Shown: positions 53,697 to 62,654 of the stretch, piece after piece
How positions within the stretch are numbered: the first letter of the stretch is position 1
Layout of the letters: the number at the start of each line of letters is the position of its first letter
Virus record (IMG/VR): IMGVR_UViG_3300046170_000450
Span: 1-64,000 of that record
Length of the DNA: 64,000 nt
Origin: a virus
Strand: one strand, 5' to 3'
Made by a program: the position numbers and the translations under genes
Notes under the pieces: model-generated
What the model was told of the DNA's origin: nothing
Databases searched by the model: none
The model's input: only the letters and a program-made list of their open reading frames with translations

Positions 53697-54011
53697 ATGG
53701 CTATTAAATTTTGTACAGATTGCGGCAAGAAGATTGAATATAAATTCAGTCCGCCCAAGTTTTGTTCTGATTGTGGAAGCTCGCTTGATTCGTCTTGCGC
53801 AAGCGAAGATTCACCAATCAGTAGAAAAGCGAAAAAAATTGAATCTCTAGGTGAAGATGAGACAGATGCAGAATATGTACCTCGTATCACAAGGCTTGAA
53901 TACGAAATCGACAATTTTGGGGCGGACGTTCAGCAAACAATGGGTTCTCTAGCTGGTAAACGCCCTTTGGTTAGAAACAAAAGAACCGTTAGAAACATTA
54001 ATGATTTATAA
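53697..54011 (+). CDS. Zinc-ribbon protein, 104 aa
   Basis: Two CxxC knuckles (FCTDCGKK and FCSDCGSS, 16 residues apart) form an N-terminal zinc ribbon, followed by a charged linker and a basic end (KRPLVRNKRTVRNINDL). The stop overlaps the start of the sigma-like gene, so it may act with it, for example as a transcription cofactor (inference). Confidence 0.6.
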   Translation: MAIKFCTDCGKKIEYKFSPPKFCSDCGSSLDSSCASEDSPISRKAKKIESLGEDETDAEYVPRITRLEYEIDNFGADVQQTMGSLAGKRPLVRNKRTVRNINDL

Positions 54012-54682
54012 TGTACAGTTTCGAAGACAAGCTGAAAGAAATAGAAGTAGCTTTAGAACGCAAGAGATCAAAATGGGATTTAGACGCTTTAGCTTATATT
54101 GATTACGACGACATTAAACAAACTATTATGTGCCACATACATAAAAAGTGGCATTTATGGAATCAATCAAAACCAATCGAACCTTGGTTAAGTAGAGTTG
54201 TATCTAATCAATTTAAAAACTTACTACGCAATCATTACGGCAATTATGCCAGACCGTGTTTAAGGTGCAAGTATAATCTTGGAGGCGATGGTTGTAGCAA
54301 AACAAAAAGCGGAATACAAGATAATCGTTGTACGGAATATAAAGATTGGGAGCGGAAGAAAAAAGCCGCCTATGATATCAAGCTCGCCGTTACAATAGAG
54401 CACCACACCCATGAAGTACATGAAAGGAAAGATGAGTTTCTTGATTTAGAGTTGGCGACGTTCAAGCTTTCGAGCGAAATCAAAGAAGAACTTACGCCAA
54501 GGCAATTTACAGCTTTTCAAATGCTCTTCATTCAAAACAAACCCGAAGAAGAGGTCGCAAAATTTTTGGGATTCAAAACAACAGAAAAAAGGAGATCAGC
54601 GGGGTACAAGCAAATCAAGAATTTGAAAAAAATTTTTCAAGACAAAGCCAAACAAATTATCAAAAATAAGGATATTATATGA
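54011..54682 (+). CDS. Sigma-factor-like protein, candidate late sigma
   Basis: 223 residues. IEPWLSRVVSNQFKNLLRNH (about 57-76) resembles sigma70 region 2.2-2.4. A Cys-rich insertion follows (CLRCKYNLGGDGC ... NRC, likely metal-binding). A C-terminal LTPRQFTAFQMLFI ... EEEVAKFLGF ... YKQIKNLKKIF looks like a region-4 helix-turn-helix. The layout is that of small phage late sigma factors such as T4 gp55, with an added zinc module. It is the natural candidate to read the AAGTGTAA promoters. Confidence 0.6.
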   Translation: MYSFEDKLKEIEVALERKRSKWDLDALAYIDYDDIKQTIMCHIHKKWHLWNQSKPIEPWLSRVVSNQFKNLLRNHYGNYARPCLRCKYNLGGDGCSKTKSGIQDNRCTEYKDWERKKKAAYDIKLAVTIEHHTHEVHERKDEFLDLELATFKLSSEIKEELTPRQFTAFQMLFIQNKPEEEVAKFLGFKTTEKRRSAGYKQIKNLKKIFQDKAKQIIKNKDII

Positions 54683-55725
54683 TTGAATTAACAGACCATC
54701 AAAAAGAATTTATCCTAAATATGTTCGAAGACGATCCGAATATCATCAACATTACGAAAAAGGTATTTGATAATGACGAGCTTGATGGGAGATCAAAAGA
54801 AGGGCGCAGTGTCAGTAAATTTTTGGCTAAAAATGGTCTAAAGGCTAAAACGACAAAACGAGAAAAGATAAAAGAAATACCGCTTTCTCAAGAGCAGTTA
54901 GAAAAAATCGAAGAACTAAAGCAAGACAAATTAAATACTTCAGAAATAGCTGATATTATATTTCAGACTAAAGTAACCAGATTGTCTAAAGAATGGCGCT
55001 CTGTAAATGAAATAATAAATCAAAGCAAGGAAGAAGAAAAAGATAAGGGGGAGGATTCTGCTGGAAATTATATTGCTCCTCAAGCAGTTTCTAGAATAAT
55101 TAAAAAAATTAACGACTCAACTGGATACGGTTTAGAGGAGGGTAAAATGTCTAGAAACCAGCATACTTGCTGCGATAAGTTAAGGGTAAATTTATCGAAT
55201 TCGCGATTTGTGGCTATTGTAAATAACTATATAAACGCAAGAGATAAAGAATTATTTGAGCAAGAATTTATTCGACTGACTTGGGACAAGCCAGACCTTA
55301 CCCCAGACGAACTAAACCTTTACATGAACGTATGCAAAGAAATTATTAATTTAGAACTTATTACCTCTCACCTGCAAAAACTAAACGATATGTTTGAGTC
55401 TGCGGACGATCAAGATGAGATGAGTATTAGATTAGCAGAGATTATCAAAGCCAAAAGTTCAGAGTATCACCAGTGTGAAACTCGTATTGAAAATCTTACA
55501 AAAAAACTTCAGGGGGATCGTGGGGCTCGTTTAGCTAGCAAGCAAAAAGATACAGCTTCATTTCTTTCTATAGTTCAGCTTTTTCAGGAAGAAGAAGAGC
55601 GACAAAATATGGTTAGAATAGCTGAAATGCAAAAGGAAGTAATTAAAGAAGAGGCTCAACGTCTCGAAGGTATGGCCGCATGGAAGGCTCGTGTTCTAGG
55701 GATCGGTATTGAAGATGTCTTATAA
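54679..55725 (+). CDS. Terminase-adjacent protein, possible small subunit
   Basis: 348 residues, helical and charged. The N-terminal half has several short helix-turn-helix-like stretches (EEDDPNIINITKKVF-type and LNTSEIADIIFQTKVTRLSK) as expected for DNA-binding small terminase proteins. A Cys/His pair (NQHTCCDKLR) lies mid-sequence and the last third is a coiled-coil-like region. Overlaps the sigma-like gene and the nuclease gene. Packaging role is inferred from position. Confidence 0.45.
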   Translation: MIELTDHQKEFILNMFEDDPNIINITKKVFDNDELDGRSKEGRSVSKFLAKNGLKAKTTKREKIKEIPLSQEQLEKIEELKQDKLNTSEIADIIFQTKVTRLSKEWRSVNEIINQSKEEEKDKGEDSAGNYIAPQAVSRIIKKINDSTGYGLEEGKMSRNQHTCCDKLRVNLSNSRFVAIVNNYINARDKELFEQEFIRLTWDKPDLTPDELNLYMNVCKEIINLELITSHLQKLNDMFESADDQDEMSIRLAEIIKAKSSEYHQCETRIENLTKKLQGDRGARLASKQKDTASFLSIVQLFQEEEERQNMVRIAEMQKEVIKEEAQRLEGMAAWKARVLGIGIEDVL

Positions 55726-56632
55726 ATGTAAAGAATGTGAAGCTGAGTTTAACTCAGAAAAAAGCCTTCATGCGCATCTTAAGGCACACAAGATGTATGT
55801 AGCTGACTATTATATTAAACATTACCCAAGGTTTAATAAGTTAAATGGCAACCCGCTACCCTTTAAGAAAAAAGACGAATACTTTGAAAATGATTTTATC
55901 AATAGATCACAACTTGTAAAGTGGTGCGAGTCTGCGCCAGATGAAGAAGTCAAGAGCTATATTATTGAGTTAGGTAAAAAAAGAATTGAAAGAAAAAAGT
56001 ATGAGAATGCACCCTTTCATTTAGAGCTTCTCAAACGACAGTTGCCAGATATAGATCTTTATAAAAAACACTTCGGTACATATACCAATGCTTGTGAGGC
56101 TATGGGATCGAAGCCCATATTCTACAAGGGAATGCCAAAGGAATTTATGAATAATGTGGAAGTTGAAGTTCTGATCGACACTAGGGAGCAGCAACCGTTA
56201 GAGTTCAATAAATCTACAATTTTAAAGTTAGACTTTGGAGATTACACTTTGGGTGGAGATGATTTTACTAATACATTTGTAGATAGAAAAAGCGCTGGCG
56301 ATTTTTTATCAACCTTTGGAGGGCAAGTAGATAGGTTTAGAAGAGAGATGAAAAGATGTGTTGAGCTAGATAGCTATATGTATATTGTTGTGGAGAAGCC
56401 CTTAGCAGCAATAGAGAAGGAGGCTATGTTCACAAAAGGGAGAAGAGTTTCTAAACTAGGATGGGTTTTCTCTAACTTAATTTCTGTCCAACACGAGTTC
56501 GCGGGTCATTGCCAATTTGTATTTACAGACAGTAGGAGCCATAGTGAAGAAATTATACCTAAACTTTTAAGTCTGGGCAAAAAGCTTTGGGACGTAGACG
56601 TGCAATATTTTTTAGACAAGGAGGAAAGATGA
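55715..56632 (+). CDS. C2H2 zinc finger plus ERCC4-type nuclease
   Basis: 305 residues from ATG 55715. A classical C2H2 finger (Cys5, Cys8, His21, His25) is at the N-terminus. A helical linker follows. The C-terminal half is an ERCC4/XPF nuclease: VLIDTREQQPLEF, then LDFGDYTLGG and VDRKSAGDF with the GDx(n)DRKxxxD signature. Such nucleases cut branched or flapped DNA. The tight overlap with the terminase gene suggests a role in resolving DNA before packaging, but a homing-type nuclease is also possible. Confidence 0.8.
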   Translation: MSYKCKECEAEFNSEKSLHAHLKAHKMYVADYYIKHYPRFNKLNGNPLPFKKKDEYFENDFINRSQLVKWCESAPDEEVKSYIIELGKKRIERKKYENAPFHLELLKRQLPDIDLYKKHFGTYTNACEAMGSKPIFYKGMPKEFMNNVEVEVLIDTREQQPLEFNKSTILKLDFGDYTLGGDDFTNTFVDRKSAGDFLSTFGGQVDRFRREMKRCVELDSYMYIVVEKPLAAIEKEAMFTKGRRVSKLGWVFSNLISVQHEFAGHCQFVFTDSRSHSEEIIPKLLSLGKKLWDVDVQYFLDKEER

Positions 56633-58479
56633 GTTGGGATATAGGAAATCAAAAGCCTTTAAAGAGGGAGCCAGTTAATAATCAAGTTATGGGTCTTGAG
56701 GGTTATCTTGAGGACACTAAAGCGAAAATTTGGTTGTATAAATTTTTAAAGGAAAATGTAACCTTTACTACTGAATTGCTTACTGGCATCGAGCTATTCC
56801 CATTTCAGCACATGGCGGTTAAAGCAATGATGGAGAACGATTACTTTTTGGGTATCTGGTCTCGTGGTATGTCTAAGTCTTTCTCTACTGGTATTTTCGC
56901 ATTGCTAGACGCAATGATGAACCAAGGTGTACATATTGGAATCATTTCAAAATCGTTTCGTCAATCTAAGATGATCTTTCGTAAAATAGAAGATATATCA
57001 CAAGACCCTAAAGCTGAACTGTTTAGACAGTGTATAGGCAAGGTAAGCAAGTCTAATGATGAATGGTCAATGCAAATTGGTAAGAGCCGCATTACTGCCT
57101 TGCCGCTTGGTGACGGAGAAAAGCTTCGTGGTTTTCGTTTCCAGCGTATTATTATTGATGAGCTTCTACTTATGCCAGAAAAAGTTTTGAACGAAGTTAT
57201 TATGCCGTTCCTAGCTGTTGTGGAAAACCCCACAGAACGTCAAAAAATTAAAGATGCAGAAGACGCAATGATTGAGGCTGGCAAGATGACAGAAGAGGAA
57301 AGAACCGAATGGCCATCTAATAAAATGATTGGTTTGTCGTCAGCATCATACAAGTTTGAATATCTCTACAAAATGTATCAAGCCTATGAGAACATGATCT
57401 TTAATCCTGGAGCAAAAAATCAAGGCAGAAGATGCATTATGCAGTTTAGTTATGATTGCGCCCCAAAAGCCCTATATGATGAAAACTTAATATCTCAAGC
57501 AAGAGGAACAATGAGTCAGTCGCAAATCGACCGAGAGTTTAATGCTCAATTTACCGATGACAGTGCTGGCTATTTTAAGATTAGTAAGATGGCTGAATGC
57601 ACTATTGAGGATGGGGAATCCCCTGCCGTAGAAGTGGCTGGCGATCCAGACGCAGGGTATATAATGGCGTTTGACCCCTCTTGGTCTGAGTCAGAAACTT
57701 CTGATGATTTTGCTATACAAGTTATAAAGCTCATGCCAGAAAAAAAGAAAGGTGTCGTTGTCCACAGTTATGCACTTCCTGGGACAAACCTAAAAAAACA
57801 TATGACTTATTTTAAATATCTTTTAGATAGTTTTAATATTATTATGATTGTAGGAGACTACAATGGAGGCGTGCAGTTTATAAACTCTTGCAACGAAAGC
57901 GATATGTTTAAAAAAGAAAAGTTAGAAATAGGGGTTTTTGATCCAAAACTAGATAATCCACACGATTATGAAAAAGACTTGAGGGACGCTAGAAGGAATT
58001 ACAATAAAAGTAGCAATACCATATGCATATTAAGAAAGCCAGTGTCCAACTGGATTAGAAGCGCAAATGAAATGTTGCAAACAGCTTTTGATAGAAAGAG
58101 GTTATATTTTGCTGCGACCGCTATGGATGATAATTATTCTTTGCAAAAAGCAAAAAAGATTCCGATCAAGGAATTAAAGTTTTCAAAGTATGAAGACGAA
58201 AAGAATGTTGGGGCAAAGATGATTGACTTCATTGAACATCAAAAGGATATGATAGACTTAACGAAAGCTGAATGCGCACTTATACAAGTAACTTCGTCTG
58301 CTGGAGGCACTCAAAGTTTTGATCTTCCCAGCAATTTAAAAAGACAGAAGGGCGTAGATAGACCTAGAAAAGACTCCTATTCCGCTATTGTGCTAGGCAA
58401 TTGGGGTATGAATATTTATTACGATATGATGAATATTCCCGAAGAAGCTAACCATGGATTTACTCCGATGTTTATTTAA
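56629..58479 (+). CDS. terL: Terminase large subunit
   Basis: 616 residues from ATG 56629, which overlaps the previous stop and has a strong ribosome site (AAGGAGGAAAG). ATPase: Walker A-like SRGMSKSF at 78-85, Walker B RIIIDELLLMP, coupling region GLSSASY. Nuclease: AFDPSWSESETSDDFA, then MIVGDYNGG, and a C-terminal Asp-rich part. It drives DNA into the prohead and makes the cuts. Confidence 0.95.
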   Translation: MSWDIGNQKPLKREPVNNQVMGLEGYLEDTKAKIWLYKFLKENVTFTTELLTGIELFPFQHMAVKAMMENDYFLGIWSRGMSKSFSTGIFALLDAMMNQGVHIGIISKSFRQSKMIFRKIEDISQDPKAELFRQCIGKVSKSNDEWSMQIGKSRITALPLGDGEKLRGFRFQRIIIDELLLMPEKVLNEVIMPFLAVVENPTERQKIKDAEDAMIEAGKMTEEERTEWPSNKMIGLSSASYKFEYLYKMYQAYENMIFNPGAKNQGRRCIMQFSYDCAPKALYDENLISQARGTMSQSQIDREFNAQFTDDSAGYFKISKMAECTIEDGESPAVEVAGDPDAGYIMAFDPSWSESETSDDFAIQVIKLMPEKKKGVVVHSYALPGTNLKKHMTYFKYLLDSFNIIMIVGDYNGGVQFINSCNESDMFKKEKLEIGVFDPKLDNPHDYEKDLRDARRNYNKSSNTICILRKPVSNWIRSANEMLQTAFDRKRLYFAATAMDDNYSLQKAKKIPIKELKFSKYEDEKNVGAKMIDFIEHQKDMIDLTKAECALIQVTSSAGGTQSFDLPSNLKRQKGVDRPRKDSYSAIVLGNWGMNIYYDMMNIPEEANHGFTPMFI

Positions 58480-58503
58480 AAAGTTCGAAAAGTGACTTTT
58501 AAA

Positions 58504-58511
58504 AAGTGTAA
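58504..58511 (+). promoter_or_regulatory. Candidate late promoter before head genes
   Basis: AAGTGTAA after CTTTTAAA, 17 bases before ATG 58529. Confidence 0.5.
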
Positions 58512-58528
58512 CTAACTTTATAATAGCT

Positions 58529-58684
58529 ATGCCGATACCGAAACCAGGAAAAAAGGAAGAACAAAAACAATTCATGTCTCGTTGCTTGGGCGACAAGGTG
58601 ATGAAAGAAGAATTTAAAGACATCAATCAGAGAATTGCGGTATGCATAACATCATTTAAAGAAAAGGACAAAAAAGATGGCTAA
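58529..58684 (+). CDS. Small conserved head-module protein, 51 aa
   Basis: MPIPKPGKKEEQKQFMSRCL, then an INQRIAVCITSF end. The pattern P-x-P ... FxxRC ... QRxAVC is a short motif that recurs in head gene clusters of many phages, often next to the portal or head protease; its function is not established. Overlaps the portal gene by eight bases. Confidence 0.65.
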   Translation: MPIPKPGKKEEQKQFMSRCLGDKVMKEEFKDINQRIAVCITSFKEKDKKDG

Positions 58685-60623
58685 AAGAAAATATACGAAA
58701 AAATCTAATTATTGGAACAAATTTCAAAAGGTCTCTAACGAAGCGTCTGCGACCCAACAGGATGTAGAGCCCGCAACAATGGGCGAGGCCTATCACGTTT
58801 CTCACGGGTCGTATAATCGATCTGGTTCTATTAGCAACTTGTCGTCCTCTAGCACATCTACGCGAATTAATAGATCCTCCGTTACGAGTCCACTTAATAA
58901 ATTTAGTCAAATTAGGGGCGGGCTTTTACCTTATGAAATTTCTTCTGACGGAATCAATGTAAGAGAGGCGATTGAGCTTTGCCAAAAAGCTTATGCAAAT
59001 GTTCCGATCTTTAGAAATACTATCGACATGATGTCTGAGTTCGCAAACTCGGAATTGTATCTAGAGGGAGGCAACGCAACATCTAGAAACTTTTTTGAAA
59101 AACTATTAGACAGAATCAAAATTTGGGATTTAAAAGATCAATACTTTAGGGAATACTATAGAAGTGGAAATATTTTCTTGTATCGCATTGATGGTAAATT
59201 TAGCTTAGATGACTACAAAAAGTTTTCGCAAAATGTGTCCGAAGGGCCTTCTCTAAATAAATTTCCTCTTAAATATGTCGTATTGAACCCCTTTGAAATT
59301 GTAGCTAAGCGCAGCACCGTATTTAACACGAAGGATGGAGCTTATGCAAAAATTCTTTCCGAGTTCGACATGGAAAGATTAGCTAACCCCAAAAATGATT
59401 ACGATCAAGCAGTCTTTGATGCGCTAGAACCAGAAGTTCAACAGCAAATCAGGGATGGAGCATACTTTAAAGATGGTTTAAAAATTAACCTAAAGAACGA
59501 TAAAATTTCTTACAGCTTTTATAAAAAGCAAGATTACGAACCATTCGCTATTCCATTTGGCTATCCTGTTCTTGAAGACATTAACGCCAAGATGGAAATG
59601 AAGAAAATGGACCAAGCGATCATGAGAACCGTTGAAAATGTTATTCTAATGATCACGATGGGTGCCGAACCAGACAAGGGGGGCATTAACCCAAACAATG
59701 TAAAAGCGATGCAAAAACTTTTCCAAAATGAATCTGTCGGTAGGGTTTTAGTTTCTGACTATACCACAAAGGCAGACTTTGTTATCCCAGATATCAACAA
59801 GGTTGTTGGGCCAGGAAAATATGAAGTTATTAATAAAGACATTAAGGAAGGGTTGCAAAATATCATTCTTAATGACGACAAATATAATGGCGCTCAAATT
59901 AAAGCTCGTGTATTTTTGGACAGGCTCAAAGAAGCTCGTGAAGCTTTTATTCAAGATTTTCTACAACCAGAAATTAGACGCATAGCTAAAGATTTAGGAT
60001 TCAGATCATACCCGACTGTTAAGTTTAAAGATATAGATTTGCGTGATGAAGTTCAACTTATGAGAGTCGCTACAAGGCTTATGGAGTTGGGCGTTATGAC
60101 TGCAGAACAAGGTATGGATTTATTTCACACTGGAAGGTTTCCCCTTGCTGAAGAGCTGGAAGGAGCGCAAGAAAAGTTCGTGGAGCAAAGAGAAAAAGGT
60201 TACTTTAATCCAGTAGTTGGAGGAGTTCCGATGATTGAACCCGATGAAGAATCCAACGAGCAAAAAAAGAAGCCAGATGGTGGAATGGCTGGAAGGCCAG
60301 AGGGTTCTAAGGATCAATTCTCAAGAGAAAATATTCAAGGCACGATTTATGAAGTGGAAGCGCTAAGCTCTATCGCAAAAGAAAAAATGTTAGAAAAGCT
60401 TGATTCAGAATCATTAAGCGAAGATCAAGAAAAAATGCTGAGCAAGCTATGCGAATCTGTTGTTTGTGCTTCAGAAAAAGAAAATTGGCAGGAAACAATT
60501 ATTTCTTGTGTAAATGATTTTGCGCAGATTGAAAGACTGGGAACCCTGAACGGTGTTTTTGAAATTTCAGACGCTCATAAATTAGAAGTTTATCCATCAG
60601 CAATATTATATCACTCAAAATGA
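58677..60623 (+). CDS. Portal protein
   Basis: 648 residues. A basic, Ser-rich N-terminal extension (about 1-80) is followed by a portal-like core: helical VREAIELCQKAYANVPIFRN, then DLKDQYFREYYRSGNIFLYR, the clip region VLNPFEIVAKRS, and the stem and C-terminal helices LKEAREAFIQDFLQPEIRRI. Position after terminase and before the head protease confirms it. It forms the dodecameric DNA gate. The C-terminal tail is charged. Confidence 0.85.
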   Translation: MAKRKYTKKSNYWNKFQKVSNEASATQQDVEPATMGEAYHVSHGSYNRSGSISNLSSSSTSTRINRSSVTSPLNKFSQIRGGLLPYEISSDGINVREAIELCQKAYANVPIFRNTIDMMSEFANSELYLEGGNATSRNFFEKLLDRIKIWDLKDQYFREYYRSGNIFLYRIDGKFSLDDYKKFSQNVSEGPSLNKFPLKYVVLNPFEIVAKRSTVFNTKDGAYAKILSEFDMERLANPKNDYDQAVFDALEPEVQQQIRDGAYFKDGLKINLKNDKISYSFYKKQDYEPFAIPFGYPVLEDINAKMEMKKMDQAIMRTVENVILMITMGAEPDKGGINPNNVKAMQKLFQNESVGRVLVSDYTTKADFVIPDINKVVGPGKYEVINKDIKEGLQNIILNDDKYNGAQIKARVFLDRLKEAREAFIQDFLQPEIRRIAKDLGFRSYPTVKFKDIDLRDEVQLMRVATRLMELGVMTAEQGMDLFHTGRFPLAEELEGAQEKFVEQREKGYFNPVVGGVPMIEPDEESNEQKKKPDGGMAGRPEGSKDQFSRENIQGTIYEVEALSSIAKEKMLEKLDSESLSEDQEKMLSKLCESVVCASEKENWQETIISCVNDFAQIERLGTLNGVFEISDAHKLEVYPSAILYHSK

Positions 60624-61089
60624 AAGAAATCAAAAATCCCCTAGAAATGAGCGTAGACCGCTCCAACGGCAATATAGAGATATCTATTGCGAAAAAATAC
60701 AGCAAAACTGAAGAAGCTATGTACAAGTCATACATGAATATTTGCTCTATGGATGACAAAGCCTTAGTTGATACTTCTGGTATGGACGAAGAGTCTACGG
60801 CCAAAAGTTGTGGAATGCAATACGATAAAATGAGGGCAATGATGAATGAAGTCGGAGAAGGGGGATTGACTGAAAACCAAAAAAAGCTTCCCTAAACCTT
60901 TGCAAAAAGCCATTTTAGAAAAAATGAAAAAAGAAGGAAAGGCTTTCCGAATCCGATGAAAAGAATTTCAAGCCTCATATGATGTATGATCCAAAAACTG
61001 GCAAAAGCTACGAAGCAAAAACCTACAAAGATCATATGGATATGAAAAAAATGGGCTATACCCACGAGGATCCCAAGAAGAATGCATAA
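60620..61089 (+). CDS. Head-module protein interrupted by two +1 shifts
   Basis: The first frame (60620-60895) ends KKLP then TAA. Moving +1 at CCC-TAA (60890-60895) gives KPLQKAILEKMKKEGKA, and a second +1 near 60945-60949 gives ESDEKNFKPHMMYDPKTGKS to the TAA at 61087, overlapping the protease start. The joined product of about 155 residues reads as a single small head protein with a typical LPKxLQxAIL motif. Sequence insertions or genuine frameshifting are both possible. Confidence 0.6.
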
Positions 61090-61915
61090 GTACACAGCAA
61101 AGTTCGATTTTGAAATTAAAGCCTGCGAAGAAATTTCAGGCATTAATGTAAGTAAGGCTAATATTGAAAATTTAAGAGAGTTGATACCAACCTCTGTAGA
61201 TTTAGAAAAGAATATTGACTTGATGGGCGTGGCATTTAACGCTGCGGTTGTTAACGAGTTTAATAAGAATGGCGATGGGATTGATACAAAAACAGCAATC
61301 GATTCAGTTCAGCAGTTTATTCATAAACCAACAAATATCGAGCATAACAAGAAAAAAGTTGTTGGTCATATTGTAAATGCTGGCTTTAGCGATTACTCTG
61401 ATAGCTCTATCTTGATTAATGTTGATGAAAACGAAAAAGATGCATTTAATATCGCTTTGGGTGCTGTGGTATATAAGACCGTAGACAAAGAATTTTTTGA
61501 AATACTAGAGAAAAGTACCGACCCAAAAAACAAAATGCACAATACGGTTTCTGCGAGTTGGGAAATTGGGTTTAGCGAATATAAAATCGCAGTAGGCAGT
61601 AAGAATCTCAAGGACGCAGAAATTATTTCTGATCCCGATCAAGTAAGGGAAATGAAAGGGATGCTGAGAGCCTTTGGAGGCAAAGGGAAGACCGAAGATG
61701 GTCGTCCAGTCTACCGACTCATCACTGGTCAAGTTTATCCCCTGGGCATAGGATTTACTATGAAGCCAGCTGCAAATGTTAAGGGTGTAATCAGTCAAGA
61801 GCACAAGCTCGATGAACCCAAAAACAAAAACTCTAATCAAGGGACAAGCCTCACAATTAGAAAAAACGTCAAAGAAAATTTCACAAAAATTAAAAAATAC
61901 TGTAAACAATACTAA
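61082..61915 (+). CDS. Head maturation (prohead) protease-like protein
   Basis: 277 residues. FIHKPTNIEHNKKKVVGHIV supplies the candidate catalytic His and MHNTVSASWEIGFSEYKI the candidate Ser, in the order of herpesvirus/HK97-type prohead proteases. The last 40 residues are basic and overlap a second open frame that leads into the scaffold gene. It would cleave scaffold and capsid N-termini during maturation. Confidence 0.7.
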   Translation: MHKYTAKFDFEIKACEEISGINVSKANIENLRELIPTSVDLEKNIDLMGVAFNAAVVNEFNKNGDGIDTKTAIDSVQQFIHKPTNIEHNKKKVVGHIVNAGFSDYSDSSILINVDENEKDAFNIALGAVVYKTVDKEFFEILEKSTDPKNKMHNTVSASWEIGFSEYKIAVGSKNLKDAEIISDPDQVREMKGMLRAFGGKGKTEDGRPVYRLITGQVYPLGIGFTMKPAANVKGVISQEHKLDEPKNKNSNQGTSLTIRKNVKENFTKIKKYCKQY

Positions 61916-61919
61916 AATT

Positions 61920-62624
61920 ATGGAACTAGAAACTCTACTATCAGAATTAAAAGACTCTCTTGCGGAAAAGAAATTTTCTGAAGAAGCTGTCGCTGGCATG
62001 ACTTCGACATTTGCCGAAGCCATTAAACAAAAAGATGATGAGTACAAAGCTTCTCTTGAAGCTGCGGAACAAGAGAAGGCTGAAATCGCTTCTGCGAGAG
62101 AAGAGCTTCAAGCTTCCGTAGAGGCTATCAAGGAGGAACTTAAAGCTGCTCAAGAGCGCATCGAATCTTTCGAGGCGGAAAAGAAGGCTGAAGAAGCAGT
62201 TGCTCGCTTCAATGCTCGTATGGAAGAAATTGATTCCATTTACGATCTTGCAGAAAGTGATAGCTCATTTATTGCAGAAAAGATTAAGGGTCTTGATGAC
62301 ACTGAAGAGTCTTTTGCATCATTTAAGGATGAGCTTACTATTTTCTGGGCATCAAAAAACAAGGAAGCTAAAGCAAAACAAGAAGAAGCTATCGCCGCTC
62401 GCGTCGAAGCTGAAATCGAAAAGCGCCTCAACACAGCAGAAGCATCAGAAGCTACTGAAGCTAAAGAAGAAGCAGTTGCTGAAGAAGTAGACGTTGAAGA
62501 AGCTCTTGAAAATGCAGAAGCTACCGAAGAAGCTCTTCCTAACAATAATGAAGCCCAAGCTTCAAATAAAACTTTTAAGGATAAGTTCGCTGCTGCGTTT
62601 AGCCGTGAAAATATTCTTGGATAA
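61920..62624 (+). CDS. Scaffold-like protein
   Basis: 234 residues from ATG 61920; an in-frame ATG at 61812 would extend it by 36 residues over the protease end. Almost entirely coiled coil, Glu/Ala/Lys-rich (KQKDDEYKASLEAAEQEKAE), as in internal scaffolding proteins. The C-terminus SNKTFKDKFAAAFSRENILG resembles the capsid-binding helix of scaffolds. Placed between protease and capsid as in HK97-type and lambda-type heads. Confidence 0.75.
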   Translation: MELETLLSELKDSLAEKKFSEEAVAGMTSTFAEAIKQKDDEYKASLEAAEQEKAEIASAREELQASVEAIKEELKAAQERIESFEAEKKAEEAVARFNARMEEIDSIYDLAESDSSFIAEKIKGLDDTEESFASFKDELTIFWASKNKEAKAKQEEAIAARVEAEIEKRLNTAEASEATEAKEEAVAEEVDVEEALENAEATEEALPNNNEAQASNKTFKDKFAAAFSRENILG

Positions 62625-62654
62625 ATAAAAAACTAAATTTAACTAAAAAAAATT

